A stretch of 64,000 bases of DNA from an uncultured Demequina sp. (lineage in GTDB: Bacteria; Actinomycetota; Actinomycetes; Actinomycetales; Demequinaceae): contig CALALQ010000106.1 in NCBI GenBank assembly GCA_937925595.1, positions 17,168-81,167 of the forward strand, read 5' to 3'. The notes under the pieces were generated by a model. That model searched no databases. It was not told where the DNA came from and saw only the letters and a program-made list of their open reading frames with translations. Below, piece by piece: positions 8,722 to 17,656 of this stretch; within the stretch, counting starts at the first letter, position 1, and each line of letters starts with the position of its first letter. Both the position numbers and the translations under genes were made by a program.

Positions 8722-11402
8722 GTTCGGTAGACGCGCAGATTCTGAGCGTCTGCGAGAACATCTCGGGCAACATCGACTCGCTGAGCCACGATCGCGCTCT
8801 CTTGGCGCAGAACCTGCTGTCTCAGCTTCGGAACCTCGTCGAAGCCGTGGCCGTTCGACTGCAGTTCAAGGACGGCGCTCGCGAGTTTCACTACGACGAC
8901 ACTGGCGGCGCAATCGGCTGGATTGGTTCGGCCAACAAGCAGATCAACTTCATCTATCGCTTTCACAAACTGCTCCAGATGAGCGCGTCGCACTACACCC
9001 TCGCGGGCGACCCCTCGGAGCGCCTGATGCTCAAGTACTACGAGTACCTGGTGCGGACCCGCGCGGTCTTGCGCGACCTCTGCGGACTCGATGTGCTCGC
9101 CAACCTAGAAGACTTCCCGGTCGACCTTGACCCTTCACTCCGCGAGTACCACCAGAAGATCGCGGCTCGTGTTGACGCCATCAGTCTGCTAGCCCCGGAT
9201 CAGGGTCAACGAGATCACTTCTACGTCAACCGGGTTCGCCCCTTCTTCACCGGTGGCCAGATCTACTACGAGGTGACGTTCTCGAACATCAGCGACCGGC
9301 TGAGCAAGTTCGATCGCATCATCGCCTTCACCGATATCGACATGACCGACAAGTACGCCGCCTACCTGACGCTGGTCCCAGACGCGATCGAGGTCTTCGG
9401 CGCGACGATGCCGATCACAATCATCAGGGACTGGGAAGTCTCGATTCGGCCGTGCGAGCTCAACAACTTCGCGAAGATCCTGGGTAGGACAACCGACGAT
9501 TCTCGGACCGCCGAGTACCGGAATCTGATGCGCTACCTCACCGACACCTCGGCAAGTCTCCTGAACCTGATGGACATGTCGGACTCGCAGTACGAGCACA
9601 TCAAGGGCCTCGTCACGCAGCGGATCCAGAAGCCGCAGATCTTTCCCATGCTCGACGCTGCGCGCCAGCTGATCCGCGCCAATCGGGCAGGGAGCAACGT
9701 GCTCCGCTACCTGATGCTTGAGATGAACAACCGGGTGATCAAGCTGCAGCACTACAACGAGCCGTGCGGCTTGCTGTCGAACCTCCTGCTCTCGTCGAGT
9801 TGCAAGCCGTTCGATGACATGCCGTTCTGCACCTCGCCACGGAGGCACAACCCGCGCTTCGCGGACCTGGCTCTCAGCATCGACCCGACCGGGCGCGACC
9901 ATGAGCTGCTTGCACGTCGCATCAAGACCAATGTCGAACGACGCGGCATGCTCTACACGCCGGTCGAAGAACTCGAGGCTTTCGGAGCCGTCGACGAACT
10001 CATCGAGCAGTACAACGACAAGGTCTACTACAAGCATCAGGGTCGCAAGCTCATCCGCGACATGGATCACGTCTTCATGCGCGAGTACGAGGACGGCACC
10101 GTTGCCATCATCCGGAAGCTCCAGGAGTACGCGGACACTGGCGTGGCTGGCTACGAGGACGCCGTCGACCGCTGGCTCGGCGAGACTCAGCTCAACATCG
10201 ACGATGACATCAAGCGGTCGGCGCTGCGGTCGCTGTTTGTGAAGTCACGAGTCGCCCTGGTGTACGGCGCCGCTGGAACCGGTAAGTCCACGATGGTCAA
10301 CTACATCGCCAACTACTTCGGCGACAAGAGCAAGTTGTTCCTGGCACACACCAATCCAGCGAAAGCGAACCTGGAGCGCAAAGTCTCAGCCTCGAACACG
10401 GAGTTCCGCACCATCAGCAGTCAAATCTCGCGTACCGGAGCTCAGCGTGAGTACGACGTCCTGGTGATCGATGAGTGCAGCACTGTTGGCAACGCCGATC
10501 TGCTCAAGGTGCTCGAGGCTACGAAGTTCAGGCTGCTGGTCCTGGTCGGGGACGTGTACCAGATCGAGTCGATCCAGTTCGGCAACTGGTTCGGGATCAT
10601 GCCTGACTTCCTGCCGAAGGAGTCGGTCTTTGAGCTCACCAAGCCGTTTCGAACGGACAGCGAGGCACTCCTCGACTTCTGGTCGAAAGTGCGCCACCTC
10701 GAAGACGGCATGGAGGAGTCGATCGCCCAGCACGGCTACTCAGCGGTTCTCGATGACTCGCTCTTCGCCGGCCAGACGGACGACAAGATCATCCTCTGTC
10801 TGAACTATGACGGCCTCTACGGCATCAACAACGTCAACCGGTTCTTGCAGAGCGGCAACCGGGGGAAGGCCGTGACCTGGGGAGCGTCTACCTACAAGGT
10901 GGGCGACCCGGTTCTCTTCGGAGAATCGGAGCGGTTCAGCTACGTGCTCTACAACAACTTGAAGGGCAAGATCGTCGCCATCGAGCGCTTCGCCGATCGC
11001 ATCCAGTTCGACGTGTGGATCGACCGGCCCGTGACGCAGTTCGACGTTGACGGTTTCGACTTGCAATACGCCGGTGACTCGACGGTGCGATTCGATGTCT
11101 ATCCGCGCCGGAACACTGACGCTGACGAAGACGACCTGAACACGGTTGTACCATTCCAGGTCGCCTACGCTGTCTCGATCCATAAGTCCCAGGGTCTCGA
11201 GTACGACTCGGTCAAGATCGTGATCACCGACGCCAACGAGGACGACATCTCACACGGCATCTTCTACACGGCGATCACTCGGGCCCGCGAATCATTGAAG
11301 ATCTACTGGACGCCAGAGACGCAGCATTCGGTTCTGAGCAAGCTCGAGCGAGTGGTCAACAAGAAGGATGTCGCTCTCCTGAAAGCGCGGTCCGGCATCT
11401 AG
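8718..11402 (+). CDS. SF1 (UvrD/RecD-like) helicase with large N-terminal extension, partner of the OLD nuclease
   Basis: An 894-residue protein. The C-terminal 400 residues form an SF1 helicase: Walker A GAAGTGKS at 517-524, Walker B VLVIDECS, and a UvrD C-terminal motif SIHKSQGLEYDS with TAITRARESLKI near the end. The first 500 residues match nothing I recognise. Family helicases in Gabija (GajB) are about 500 residues and begin with the ATPase, so this extension is unusual. It starts with ATGA overlap on the nuclease gene, implying a shared complex or pathway. It is the last gene of the hsd operon and is followed by a hairpin terminator. Confidence 0.82.
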   Translation: MSSVDAQILSVCENISGNIDSLSHDRALLAQNLLSQLRNLVEAVAVRLQFKDGAREFHYDDTGGAIGWIGSANKQINFIYRFHKLLQMSASHYTLAGDPSERLMLKYYEYLVRTRAVLRDLCGLDVLANLEDFPVDLDPSLREYHQKIAARVDAISLLAPDQGQRDHFYVNRVRPFFTGGQIYYEVTFSNISDRLSKFDRIIAFTDIDMTDKYAAYLTLVPDAIEVFGATMPITIIRDWEVSIRPCELNNFAKILGRTTDDSRTAEYRNLMRYLTDTSASLLNLMDMSDSQYEHIKGLVTQRIQKPQIFPMLDAARQLIRANRAGSNVLRYLMLEMNNRVIKLQHYNEPCGLLSNLLLSSSCKPFDDMPFCTSPRRHNPRFADLALSIDPTGRDHELLARRIKTNVERRGMLYTPVEELEAFGAVDELIEQYNDKVYYKHQGRKLIRDMDHVFMREYEDGTVAIIRKLQEYADTGVAGYEDAVDRWLGETQLNIDDDIKRSALRSLFVKSRVALVYGAAGTGKSTMVNYIANYFGDKSKLFLAHTNPAKANLERKVSASNTEFRTISSQISRTGAQREYDVLVIDECSTVGNADLLKVLEATKFRLLVLVGDVYQIESIQFGNWFGIMPDFLPKESVFELTKPFRTDSEALLDFWSKVRHLEDGMEESIAQHGYSAVLDDSLFAGQTDDKIILCLNYDGLYGINNVNRFLQSGNRGKAVTWGASTYKVGDPVLFGESERFSYVLYNNLKGKIVAIERFADRIQFDVWIDRPVTQFDVDGFDLQYAGDSTVRFDVYPRRNTDADEDDLNTVVPFQVAYAVSIHKSQGLEYDSVKIVITDANEDDISHGIFYTAITRARESLKIYWTPETQHSVLSKLERVVNKKDVALLKARSGI

Positions 11403-11413
11403 GAGATGGAATT

Positions 11414-11437
11414 GCCCCCGCGGTTTCCCGCGGGGGC
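11414..11437. terminator. Perfect GC hairpin between convergent genes
   Basis: GCCCCCGCGG, a 4-nt TTTC loop, then the exact complement: a 10-bp stem starting 12 nt after the helicase stop and 7 nt before the end of the convergent DUF3846-like gene. There is no U tract, which is common in actinobacterial terminators. It can serve both directions. Confidence 0.75.
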
Positions 11438-11444
11438 TAGTTCG

Positions 11445-11936
11445 TCACCAGAGCAGAACCTCGTCTGCCCGACTGATGTGGATGCTTTCCACCTGCCCGC
11501 CCGAGTTCCGGTGCAGATCCATCGCCTCTTCGATCGCGTCGAAGTAGTCGAACTGGACGTGGCTCTGGCTGAACCAGGTCGCCTCGCCTTCAAGCCCGAG
11601 GTGAATCCGGAACGGGCCACCGAGTCCGAGCAACCTCCGGCGAAGTGGCTCGGGCACCTTCTCGCCCCGGAGGTAGTCGGAGACCAGAATCGCGTCTCCG
11701 TAGATCGGTGTCACGACGCCCCCGCCTAGGAACCAGATCAGTCGGGTCGCCCTGATGTTCGGCCAGCGCTTCCGACCGGCAACCCATCCCTCGGCGAGCA
11801 TCGACAGGTTTAGCTGCCCGATCGGAGTCGGTAAAGGTTCGCCGAGAAGTAGATCCCGCACTGCTTCCGCATCCGCTAGGTCGACTTCGCGCACTGGCTC
11901 CCACGGGTCTCGCGGGATGAATATCCCGTACTGCAC
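11445..11936 (-). CDS. DUF3846-like protein, copy 1
   Basis: A 163-residue protein of unknown function. It aligns by eye with the protein at 33879-34490: both begin with a short strand then IPRDPWEP or VPVDASQP, have a LIWFL or FLWWY strand, and follow with a YGDAILVS or VGNAVIVG segment. The other copy looks like DUF3846, so this one is placed in the same group. I chose the GTG at 11936 over the open-frame start at 11987 because GGAAGGAGG lies 5 nt upstream and the start then matches that of copy 2. It lies downstream of the RHH gene and is probably co-transcribed with it. Confidence 0.65.
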   Translation of the reverse strand: MQYGIFIPRDPWEPVREVDLADAEAVRDLLLGEPLPTPIGQLNLSMLAEGWVAGRKRWPNIRATRLIWFLGGGVVTPIYGDAILVSDYLRGEKVPEPLRRRLLGLGGPFRIHLGLEGEATWFSQSHVQFDYFDAIEEAMDLHRNSGGQVESIHISRADEVLLW

Positions 11937-12005
11937 TACCGCCTCCTTCCGTGACGGCGTGGCCGACCCCGGCGCTATCTCTCGCACCGAGGCCGACCAG
12001 GTCCG

Positions 12006-12338
12006 TCACTTGGCGGTGGGCTCGCTCGGCGTCTTGGGCACCGCGGGCTTCGTGGTTGCCTTCGCTGGGCCGAGGATGGACGAGAGCACCTCGCGCTTGG
12101 CCTTGGCCTCGCGCTCGACCTCGTCCATGACCTGCTGCACGCGGTCCTGAACGCGCTTGTCCGACTTCGCCGCGATGACGTGGTTCTCCAGCGCTACGCG
12201 GTACTCGTCGGTCTTGCTGCGCCCGTTGATGTCGCTGAGCAGCTCGAGGAAGCGGGCAAGCTCCTCGGGTACCCGCACGGCGAGCGGGACCGGCTGGCCG
12301 GTGAAGACCGGCCGGTTGGTGGTGATGGAGTCACTCAT
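12006..12338 (-). CDS. RHH-like small protein, copy 1
   Basis: A 110-residue protein with a ribbon-helix-helix-like core (PLAVRVPEELARFLELLSD then DEYRVALENHV) and a long charged helical tail ending in EREAKAKREVLSSILG. It is clearly paralogous to the protein at 33405-33734, which shares LAVRI, the helix pattern and the EREAETKRNAISSIFG tail. A GGAGG site lies 7 nt before the ATG. A conserved 38-nt leader (12363-12400) precedes it. It may bind DNA or RNA and control its own module; this is inference from fold and position. Confidence 0.72.
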   Translation of the reverse strand: MSDSITTNRPVFTGQPVPLAVRVPEELARFLELLSDINGRSKTDEYRVALENHVIAAKSDKRVQDRVQQVMDEVEREAKAKREVLSSILGPAKATTKPAVPKTPSEPTAK

Positions 12339-12362
12339 GGTGACGACCTCCTCGATTCAATT

Positions 12363-12400
12363 GCGGCCGGCGAACCGGATGGTTCTCCTTGCGAAGCCGC
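12363..12400 (-). promoter_or_regulatory. Conserved structured leader, copy A
   Basis: Read on the minus strand, this 38-nt element starts GCGGCTTCGCAAGG, continues AGAACCATCCGGTTCG and ends CCGGCCGC. GAACC and GGTTC form an inner hairpin, and the terminal GCGGC and GCCGC can form an outer stem. Copies B (33343-33379) and C (33821-33859) share the same layout. It ends 24 nt before the RHH1 start codon, just upstream of its ribosome binding site. Confidence 0.7.
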
Positions 12401-12509
12401 AGGGAACCGAGGAGGAGCCGGAGCAAGAAGAGCTCTACGGCCGAGATCAGTGTCGGGTCACGACTCAGCTCGGGCAAGCATCACGCCGCCCGAGGACAGA
12501 CCGGACTTC

Positions 12510-13133
12510 TTAGTCCCAGTCCTCGTCCTCCGGCTGAGGCCCGGCTGCGTACAGCTCGGTCACGTAGTCACGGAAGCCGCCGAGGAGCCGAAACTCATCG
12601 TCGAGAAGCCGAACGAGATCTGGGAAGTCCAGCCGATCTTCGGTGTCCGGAAGCCCACCGGTATAGCGGAACGCGGTACCACTCGCGTCAGCGTCATGAA
12701 GTAACAACAGCAGCTTCTCGGTCGACTTTGGAAACGATCCATCGATCTCCAGAGCGACGTAGTGCTTCTGCAGTTCGGTCAGCAGGCCATGCAGGTTGTG
12801 TCCGATCTTGTGCCGCAGCCTGTCTTCAATCGTCTTGGACGCGACATCGGCGGTGTTGCCCGCATGGAACCGACGCCGCAGGGAGGCGAACTCGCGGATC
12901 GTCTCCTTCATCTGCAATTCGAACGCCTGGCGATACAGCGACAGGAAGGGAAGCAGGAGACGGTCGTCGATCGGGTCGCCCTTGTAGGTACTTGCCAGTC
13001 GGGTTGCCGCCTCGTGATACGAGAAGGCCAGTTGAGTGTCATCCTCATAGCGGTGCCGCATGATCAGACGGTCGTATGCGGTACTCGGTACCTTGGCGAA
13101 CAGCTTCGCGGTGGGAATCTCCTGTTCTCCCAC
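12510..13133 (-). CDS. Hypothetical protein with HEPN-like R-x4-H motif
   Basis: A 207-residue, mostly helical protein with no family I can name. Two features recall HEPN domains: the helix LSLYRQAFELQMKETIRE near residues 65-82, and the segment R107-HKIG-H112 followed by NLHGLLTEL, close to the R-x4-H + GHNL pattern of HEPN RNases and HEPN binding domains. It has its own gap upstream and lies between the RHH1 module and the recombinase. Toxin or RNase activity is only a possibility; no antitoxin-like nucleotidyltransferase lies next to it. Confidence 0.6.
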   Translation of the reverse strand: MGEQEIPTAKLFAKVPSTAYDRLIMRHRYEDDTQLAFSYHEAATRLASTYKGDPIDDRLLLPFLSLYRQAFELQMKETIREFASLRRRFHAGNTADVASKTIEDRLRHKIGHNLHGLLTELQKHYVALEIDGSFPKSTEKLLLLLHDADASGTAFRYTGGLPDTEDRLDFPDLVRLLDDEFRLLGGFRDYVTELYAAGPQPEDEDWD

Positions 13134-13189
13134 GACACCCCCTCCTGTTCGCGAGTCGACTTGCGAGCCTCATTCTCCCGCGTGATCGA

Positions 13190-15739
13190 TCACTGTTCCG
13201 AGCCGATCGAGATGGAGCGTCGTCCCTTCGGCCTGAGCTGAATCCCGGCTTCCTTCATGGCTCGAAGCATCGTTGTCTTCTTGAAGCCCAGCTCCACCGC
13301 AATCTGTTCGACGCTGAGGCCACCGCCGTAGCGTTCCTCCGCGATGGCCAAGATCGCAGGATCTGGCCATGTGCCATGCACTCGGACGCCCGCCTCGCGA
13401 ACCAGATTCATGACGGTCATGGTGCTCACTCCGAACTCAGCGCTGACCGTGTGCGAGCTGGCGCCTCCGGCGTAGCGAGCTACGGCTTCCGTCTTCTGCT
13501 CCTCGGTGAGCTTCGGGCGGCGATACGCACCGCGAAGGGTGACCCCGCGCCGCTTGAGCAGGGCTTCCACCGCCGACACCGAGACACCGTGCTTCTTGGC
13601 TAATTCACGACAGGTCGACCCGTTGCGGTAGTCCTCGTCGACTTGCTCGATGACCTCTGGAGGTAGGCGCCGCTCCAGTGCCCACCCTTTCGACGCCTCA
13701 GCCCGCGGAACTGCATCCGCAAGGGGAGCGGGCAGACGGCAGACTAGGTGCTCGAGCTCTTCTGGCGTGCGACCGAGGAATCTCCAATCGGCGAAACGCC
13801 CGAAGACGCCCATCCAGCCAACAACATCGACTCCAACAGGGGTGGCCGATTTCTTCGAGTCCGCTCCGCTAAGGCGCACCAGAGACGGCTTACTAGAATC
13901 TCCAACCCCTTGCGGGCTGGGGATCCTGAAGAGGCCGAATCCAATATCGAACGCAGCAAGCAGAGCATCTTCCGAGATGCTCTGCTTGCCTTCATTTACG
14001 CCCGCGTGTCGATCGAGTTCCCGGTGAGCGGCATCGAGCGACTCGTGGAATGACGCTCCGCCCTCCGCGCTGGTCCACCCGCGCTGGGTCGCCAAGAGCT
14101 CGCGCAGCGGGCTACGGATCTCGTCCCCAACGACCTCGTCATTCGCGATGTAGATGTGCTCGAAGATCGCCTGATTCAGCATTCGCCGGGTCTGGTCTGT
14201 GGCGAATTGGTAGAGCTCGAATGGATGCTCCAGCAGCTTCAGGTGGCTGTCGATATACCGAAGACCGGGCTCCAGGTCGTCGACGGCATCCGCGAGCTGT
14301 GTCTCCATCTCGCGCTTCTCTCTGCTTATCTCGCGCAGGCGGGCCCGCACTTTCGCCGTGTCTAGCTCTCCATCCGAGGCGAGTTCGAGCAGGTTGTCTT
14401 CTTTGGTTGCGAGCCGGGCAAGTTGTGCACGGGCCTGCTCGCGGAGTAGGTGCTGCGCCTGAGTCTGATCGCGAAGCGCTGCCTCGAGCTGCTTGCGGAT
14501 CGCCGCGACGAACTCAGGTCGAAAGGTCAGGGTCTTGTAGTGGTTGGCGATCGCGTCCTCGACTCGATCGACGGCCGAGTAGGGGGAGTCGCACGTTCCG
14601 TCCTGGGTGCCCCTACAGAAGAAGTAGGTGTACTGGCGGCCATTCGATTGCTTGATGTTCGCCAGGATGAGGCGTCGGTTGGCCTGATCCTCCAGCCGAC
14701 AGCGTCCGCACCAGATCGACCCCTTGAGGTAGTGATCGTGCTTTCTCCGTCGCTCGTGTGCGTTGCCACGGCTGTCGAGCAACAGCTGGACCTTCTCGAA
14801 CAGCGTCTTCTCGATGATCGGCTCGTGCCGACCGTCGTAGTGCTCACCCTTGTAGTGAACTTCACCCAGGTAGTAACGATCGCTGAGCAGGCGGTGCACC
14901 TTCGAGTCGGTGATGGGCCCGGCTGGCCAGCGGGCAGTCGCGCGAGTCAGTAGGCCGCGGTCGGTCAACTCGTCGGCGATGTCTTGAAAGGTGTACTTGT
15001 TCGTCGCGTACAGCTCAAAGGCGAGCTTCACGAACGGGGCCCGTTCGGGATCGACGGCGATCGAGCGGACGTCTCGTCCGTCCACGCGTTCGATGGTGTT
15101 GACGTAGCCAATCGGGGCCTTGCCCAGCGTGCCGCCGTTTTTCGCCTTCTGACCCATCTTGTAGGCGATGTCCGCGCCGTCCTCGCGGGAGCGGTACTCG
15201 TTGAACGCCGCGAGGATGCCGTGCATGAGCTGCCCGACTGGGGTTGCGTCGATCTGCTCGGTGGCGGACACGAGCGTGACCCCTCTCTTCTGAAGGTCAG
15301 CCATGACGATGGCGTCGTCGGTGCGGTTGCGAGCGAACCGGGAGAGCTTGTAGACGATGACGTAGTCGACATCTCGATCACGGCGGATGCGTTCGAGCAT
15401 CCGCTGGAACTCGACTCGCTTGGTCATCTCGGTGGCGGACTGTCCTGCCTCGACGTACTCGGCGACGATGCTGAGCCCGAGTTGCTCCGCCTTCCGCTGG
15501 CACGAGATTCTCTGGGCGGGGATGGAGATTCCTTCCGGGTCGTAGTCAGTGTTGACCTGCCCCTTGGACGAGACGCGGAGGTAGACAACGGCCCGGCTTC
15601 CCTTGGGAGCCATCGCGTTGGCGATGAGGTCGCCGTCGCTGACCTCGACTGCCGCAGCCGGTTCCGCGGTTCGGGGCGTCTGCAACGGTGGCGGTGCTCC
15701 GACGAACGCGGATGGTCGGGCGTCTTCGGGCAGGCTCAT
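13190..15739 (-). CDS. Large serine recombinase with triple HTH C-terminal extension
   Basis: A site-specific recombinase of 849 residues, probably the integrase/excisionase of this element. The resolvase catalytic domain is at about 47-200, with nucleophile S57 or S58 in YLRVSSKG and the conserved SRFARNR segment. The recombinase domain follows to about 310, then a zinc ribbon (CGRC and a later C pair, about 345-395) and a coiled coil. Typical relatives end near 550-600. Here about 250 more residues follow, with three HTH-like units near 690-742, 745-795 and 797-845, each with a (V/L)S-x-x-(A/T)-V or similar recognition helix. A small upstream frame overlaps its start as ATGA. Confidence 0.93.
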   Translation of the reverse strand: MSLPEDARPSAFVGAPPPLQTPRTAEPAAAVEVSDGDLIANAMAPKGSRAVVYLRVSSKGQVNTDYDPEGISIPAQRISCQRKAEQLGLSIVAEYVEAGQSATEMTKRVEFQRMLERIRRDRDVDYVIVYKLSRFARNRTDDAIVMADLQKRGVTLVSATEQIDATPVGQLMHGILAAFNEYRSREDGADIAYKMGQKAKNGGTLGKAPIGYVNTIERVDGRDVRSIAVDPERAPFVKLAFELYATNKYTFQDIADELTDRGLLTRATARWPAGPITDSKVHRLLSDRYYLGEVHYKGEHYDGRHEPIIEKTLFEKVQLLLDSRGNAHERRRKHDHYLKGSIWCGRCRLEDQANRRLILANIKQSNGRQYTYFFCRGTQDGTCDSPYSAVDRVEDAIANHYKTLTFRPEFVAAIRKQLEAALRDQTQAQHLLREQARAQLARLATKEDNLLELASDGELDTAKVRARLREISREKREMETQLADAVDDLEPGLRYIDSHLKLLEHPFELYQFATDQTRRMLNQAIFEHIYIANDEVVGDEIRSPLRELLATQRGWTSAEGGASFHESLDAAHRELDRHAGVNEGKQSISEDALLAAFDIGFGLFRIPSPQGVGDSSKPSLVRLSGADSKKSATPVGVDVVGWMGVFGRFADWRFLGRTPEELEHLVCRLPAPLADAVPRAEASKGWALERRLPPEVIEQVDEDYRNGSTCRELAKKHGVSVSAVEALLKRRGVTLRGAYRRPKLTEEQKTEAVARYAGGASSHTVSAEFGVSTMTVMNLVREAGVRVHGTWPDPAILAIAEERYGGGLSVEQIAVELGFKKTTMLRAMKEAGIQLRPKGRRSISIGSEQ

Positions 15740-15870
15740 GGCTGCCCTCCCTTCTGGATCAGGACGGCAGCCTCGAGGTCGCGGAACATCGCGTTTCGAG
15801 AGAGAGGTGGTGGAGTGTGCGTCCCGAGATTTCTCGGGCCGGGACGCCTGCCCGATGGGTGATGTCTCAT
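15736..15870 (-). CDS. Possible 44-residue ORF coupled to the recombinase
   Basis: A short frame whose stop overlaps the recombinase ATG (ATGA). From the ATG at 15870 it encodes 44 residues ending NAMFRDLEAAVLIQKGGQP, with a GGAG site about 10 nt upstream. The frame is open further upstream to 16017. The overlap and the amphipathic end favour a real leader or small partner protein, but length and lack of homologues known to me keep this uncertain. Confidence 0.35.
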   Translation of the reverse strand: MRHHPSGRRPGPRNLGTHTPPPLSRNAMFRDLEAAVLIQKGGQP

Positions 15871-15946
15871 CGGTGGGTTTCTCCGCTTACCTCCTAATTT
15901 TACCTGGTCAGGGGCATATTCGAGCCGACGATGTGTATTCCGCATC

Positions 15947-15970
15947 GTTCGCCGTCTGCCGTCGGCGAAC
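15947..15970 (-). terminator. Hairpin downstream of the ArdA-like operon
   Basis: GTTCGCCG and its exact complement CGGCGAAC are separated by 8 nt. It starts 34 nt beyond the stop of the ArdA-like gene at 16004. It is a probable terminator; a second smaller hairpin (CCCGAG-ATTT-CTCGGG) lies at 15823-15838, nearer the recombinase. Confidence 0.5.
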
Positions 15971-16003
15971 TGCCGAATGTGGCGACGCTGGCGTCGGAGA
16001 GTT

Positions 16004-16810
16004 CTAGCGAAAGACATAGAGCCTCCCCTCGTACTCGATCACGGCGTACTCGTGGCGGATCCACTGCTCCAGCGCGTGGTGGTCGAGCCGGACAGCTTCG
16101 GGCGGCAGATGGCGTGCTTCGGTCCATTCACGGAGTTCACGCCGCCAGTGTCGATAGTCGCTGACGTTGACCACCATGTCCTGGCGGTTGTCGTAGGCGC
16201 CGACGAACCGTGAGTAGAAAACCTGCTCGAGCGACAGCAGCGCCCCGTGAATGTGCGGTAGTCGCAAGAAGGCCCGGAAGGCCGGCCACGCGACGAGGTC
16301 GAGCGTGTCGAAGTGTTCGTTGAGTCGCTGGAGCGCCGCACCGTCAAGGTCGCCAGGAACGCGCAAGTGGATGGGTGGATGGTGCGTCAGAGGGAACTCC
16401 ATCGGCACGAGCAGACGGTCCAGGCGAGGGAATCGCTTCAGACTGTGGATCGCTTCGTCGCGTCGGTCGCCGAGTTCGCTGCGCACGAGGTAGGTGCCGA
16501 ACCAGTCGATCCAGCGCTTCACTTCGGGAGGTGTCTCGGGGTCGTTGTAAATCTGCAAGTACTCGTCGCGCATCGGCTCGTATTGGTTGCTGCGTCCCGG
16601 CTGGAACAGCTCCAGGGCGCTCCCGGGGCCAGCGGCTTCCGCCAGGAACTCGGCGATGGAGCTGGCGGTCGCTTCGTCGATCTCGACCTGTTCCTGCTCG
16701 GCTCGGCTGACCCCGTTCTCGATCTGCAAGAAGGCACGGTCCCAGCGGCTCAGGCCGGTCGGGATGTCGTGCTCAGGGCGGGACGCATCAGGTGGGAGAT
16801 GCTCACTCAT
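16004..16810 (-). CDS. ArdA-like protein, paralogue 1
   Basis: A 268-residue acidic protein, paralogous to the next gene upstream; both share TPPEVK/RTWIDWFG, PRLDRLLVP-type and C-terminal features. The C-terminal third (YSRFVGAYDN, an acidic helix, then EYEGRLYVFR) follows the pattern of ArdA antirestriction proteins, where a FxxxYxGxF/YDS segment leads to a closing strand ending in VFVFR. ArdA mimics DNA and blocks type I enzymes. The N-terminal two-thirds do not look like standard ArdA, so function is inferred. GGAG lies 7 nt before the ATG; it is the last gene of a four-gene operon. Confidence 0.6.
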   Translation of the reverse strand: MSEHLPPDASRPEHDIPTGLSRWDRAFLQIENGVSRAEQEQVEIDEATASSIAEFLAEAAGPGSALELFQPGRSNQYEPMRDEYLQIYNDPETPPEVKRWIDWFGTYLVRSELGDRRDEAIHSLKRFPRLDRLLVPMEFPLTHHPPIHLRVPGDLDGAALQRLNEHFDTLDLVAWPAFRAFLRLPHIHGALLSLEQVFYSRFVGAYDNRQDMVVNVSDYRHWRRELREWTEARHLPPEAVRLDHHALEQWIRHEYAVIEYEGRLYVFR

Positions 16811-16852
16811 GGACGTGCTCCAGCGGCCACAAGCGCCTGCGGTTGGTGTGGG

Positions 16853-17656
16853 CTATTGGTAGAACGCATAGACGCGTCCTTTCCACTCGACGAGGTCGTA
16901 TCCATCGCGGGCTCGCTCGACGAACGCTTCGTAATCCGGAGTCACCGCCTCGATGAAGAGGTGCCGCTCGGCCGCGAACTCCTGCACCTCCTTCTCGAGC
17001 TCGTCGACCTCAAGTAGTTCATGCGCCGCGTCTTCGATCGACTCGAACGTGGCGACGTAGCTCTCGTGGAAGCTCTCCATGATGTCGCCGCTCATGGCAC
17101 TGACGTCTGGGAGCGACAAGAACGCTTGCAGGGCTTCGTCCTGGTGGAGATGAAGCTCTTCGAGAGTCTCGCGGAGGTCGTCGATCGCTGCTTGGCCGTG
17201 GCTGGCGGGGACATGGACGGTGAAATCCTCACCGCCGATCTCCAAGCGTGTGGGAACGAGCAGGCGGTCCAGGGTCGGGGGCAGGTGCTCGTTAGAGAAC
17301 CGGCGCAGCGTCCCGTGATGCTTCTTCTGCAGCACGTGGCTGCCGAACCAGTCGATCCAGGTCCGCACCTCGGGGGGCGTGGACGCATCTCCGTAGAGGG
17401 CGAGGTACTCCTCGCGGAGCAACTCGTACTGACCCTGTCCCAGACGTCCGTACTCGGCGAGGGCGGAGTCGGGGCTGGTGGCGCGTCCGAGGGCGTGGGC
17501 GATGTGCAGCGCGGTCGGGAAATCGATCTCGCGGTGCTCCGCCTGGGCGGCGGTCACCCCTTCTTCGATCTCTTGCTGTAGCCGTTCCGCGGCCTGGGCT
17601 GCACGCGGGCGTTCGCTCGCGGCCTCGGCGTTGGAGAAGAAGAGCCGCTCGCTCAT
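16853..17656 (-). CDS. ArdA-like protein, paralogue 2
   Basis: A 267-residue acidic protein. It shares with paralogue 1 the order GPGS/SPDSAL segment, STPPEVRTWIDWFGSHV, DRLLVP and a C-terminal part (FHESYVATFESIEDAA, then VEWKGRVYAFYQ) that follows the ArdA C-terminal pattern. Its start overlaps the end of the 96-residue gene as ATGA. An antirestriction role fits an element carrying a coupling protein and meeting type I enzymes, but is not proven by a signature motif. Confidence 0.6.
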   Translation of the reverse strand: MSERLFFSNAEAASERPRAAQAAERLQQEIEEGVTAAQAEHREIDFPTALHIAHALGRATSPDSALAEYGRLGQGQYELLREEYLALYGDASTPPEVRTWIDWFGSHVLQKKHHGTLRRFSNEHLPPTLDRLLVPTRLEIGGEDFTVHVPASHGQAAIDDLRETLEELHLHQDEALQAFLSLPDVSAMSGDIMESFHESYVATFESIEDAAHELLEVDELEKEVQEFAAERHLFIEAVTPDYEAFVERARDGYDLVEWKGRVYAFYQ

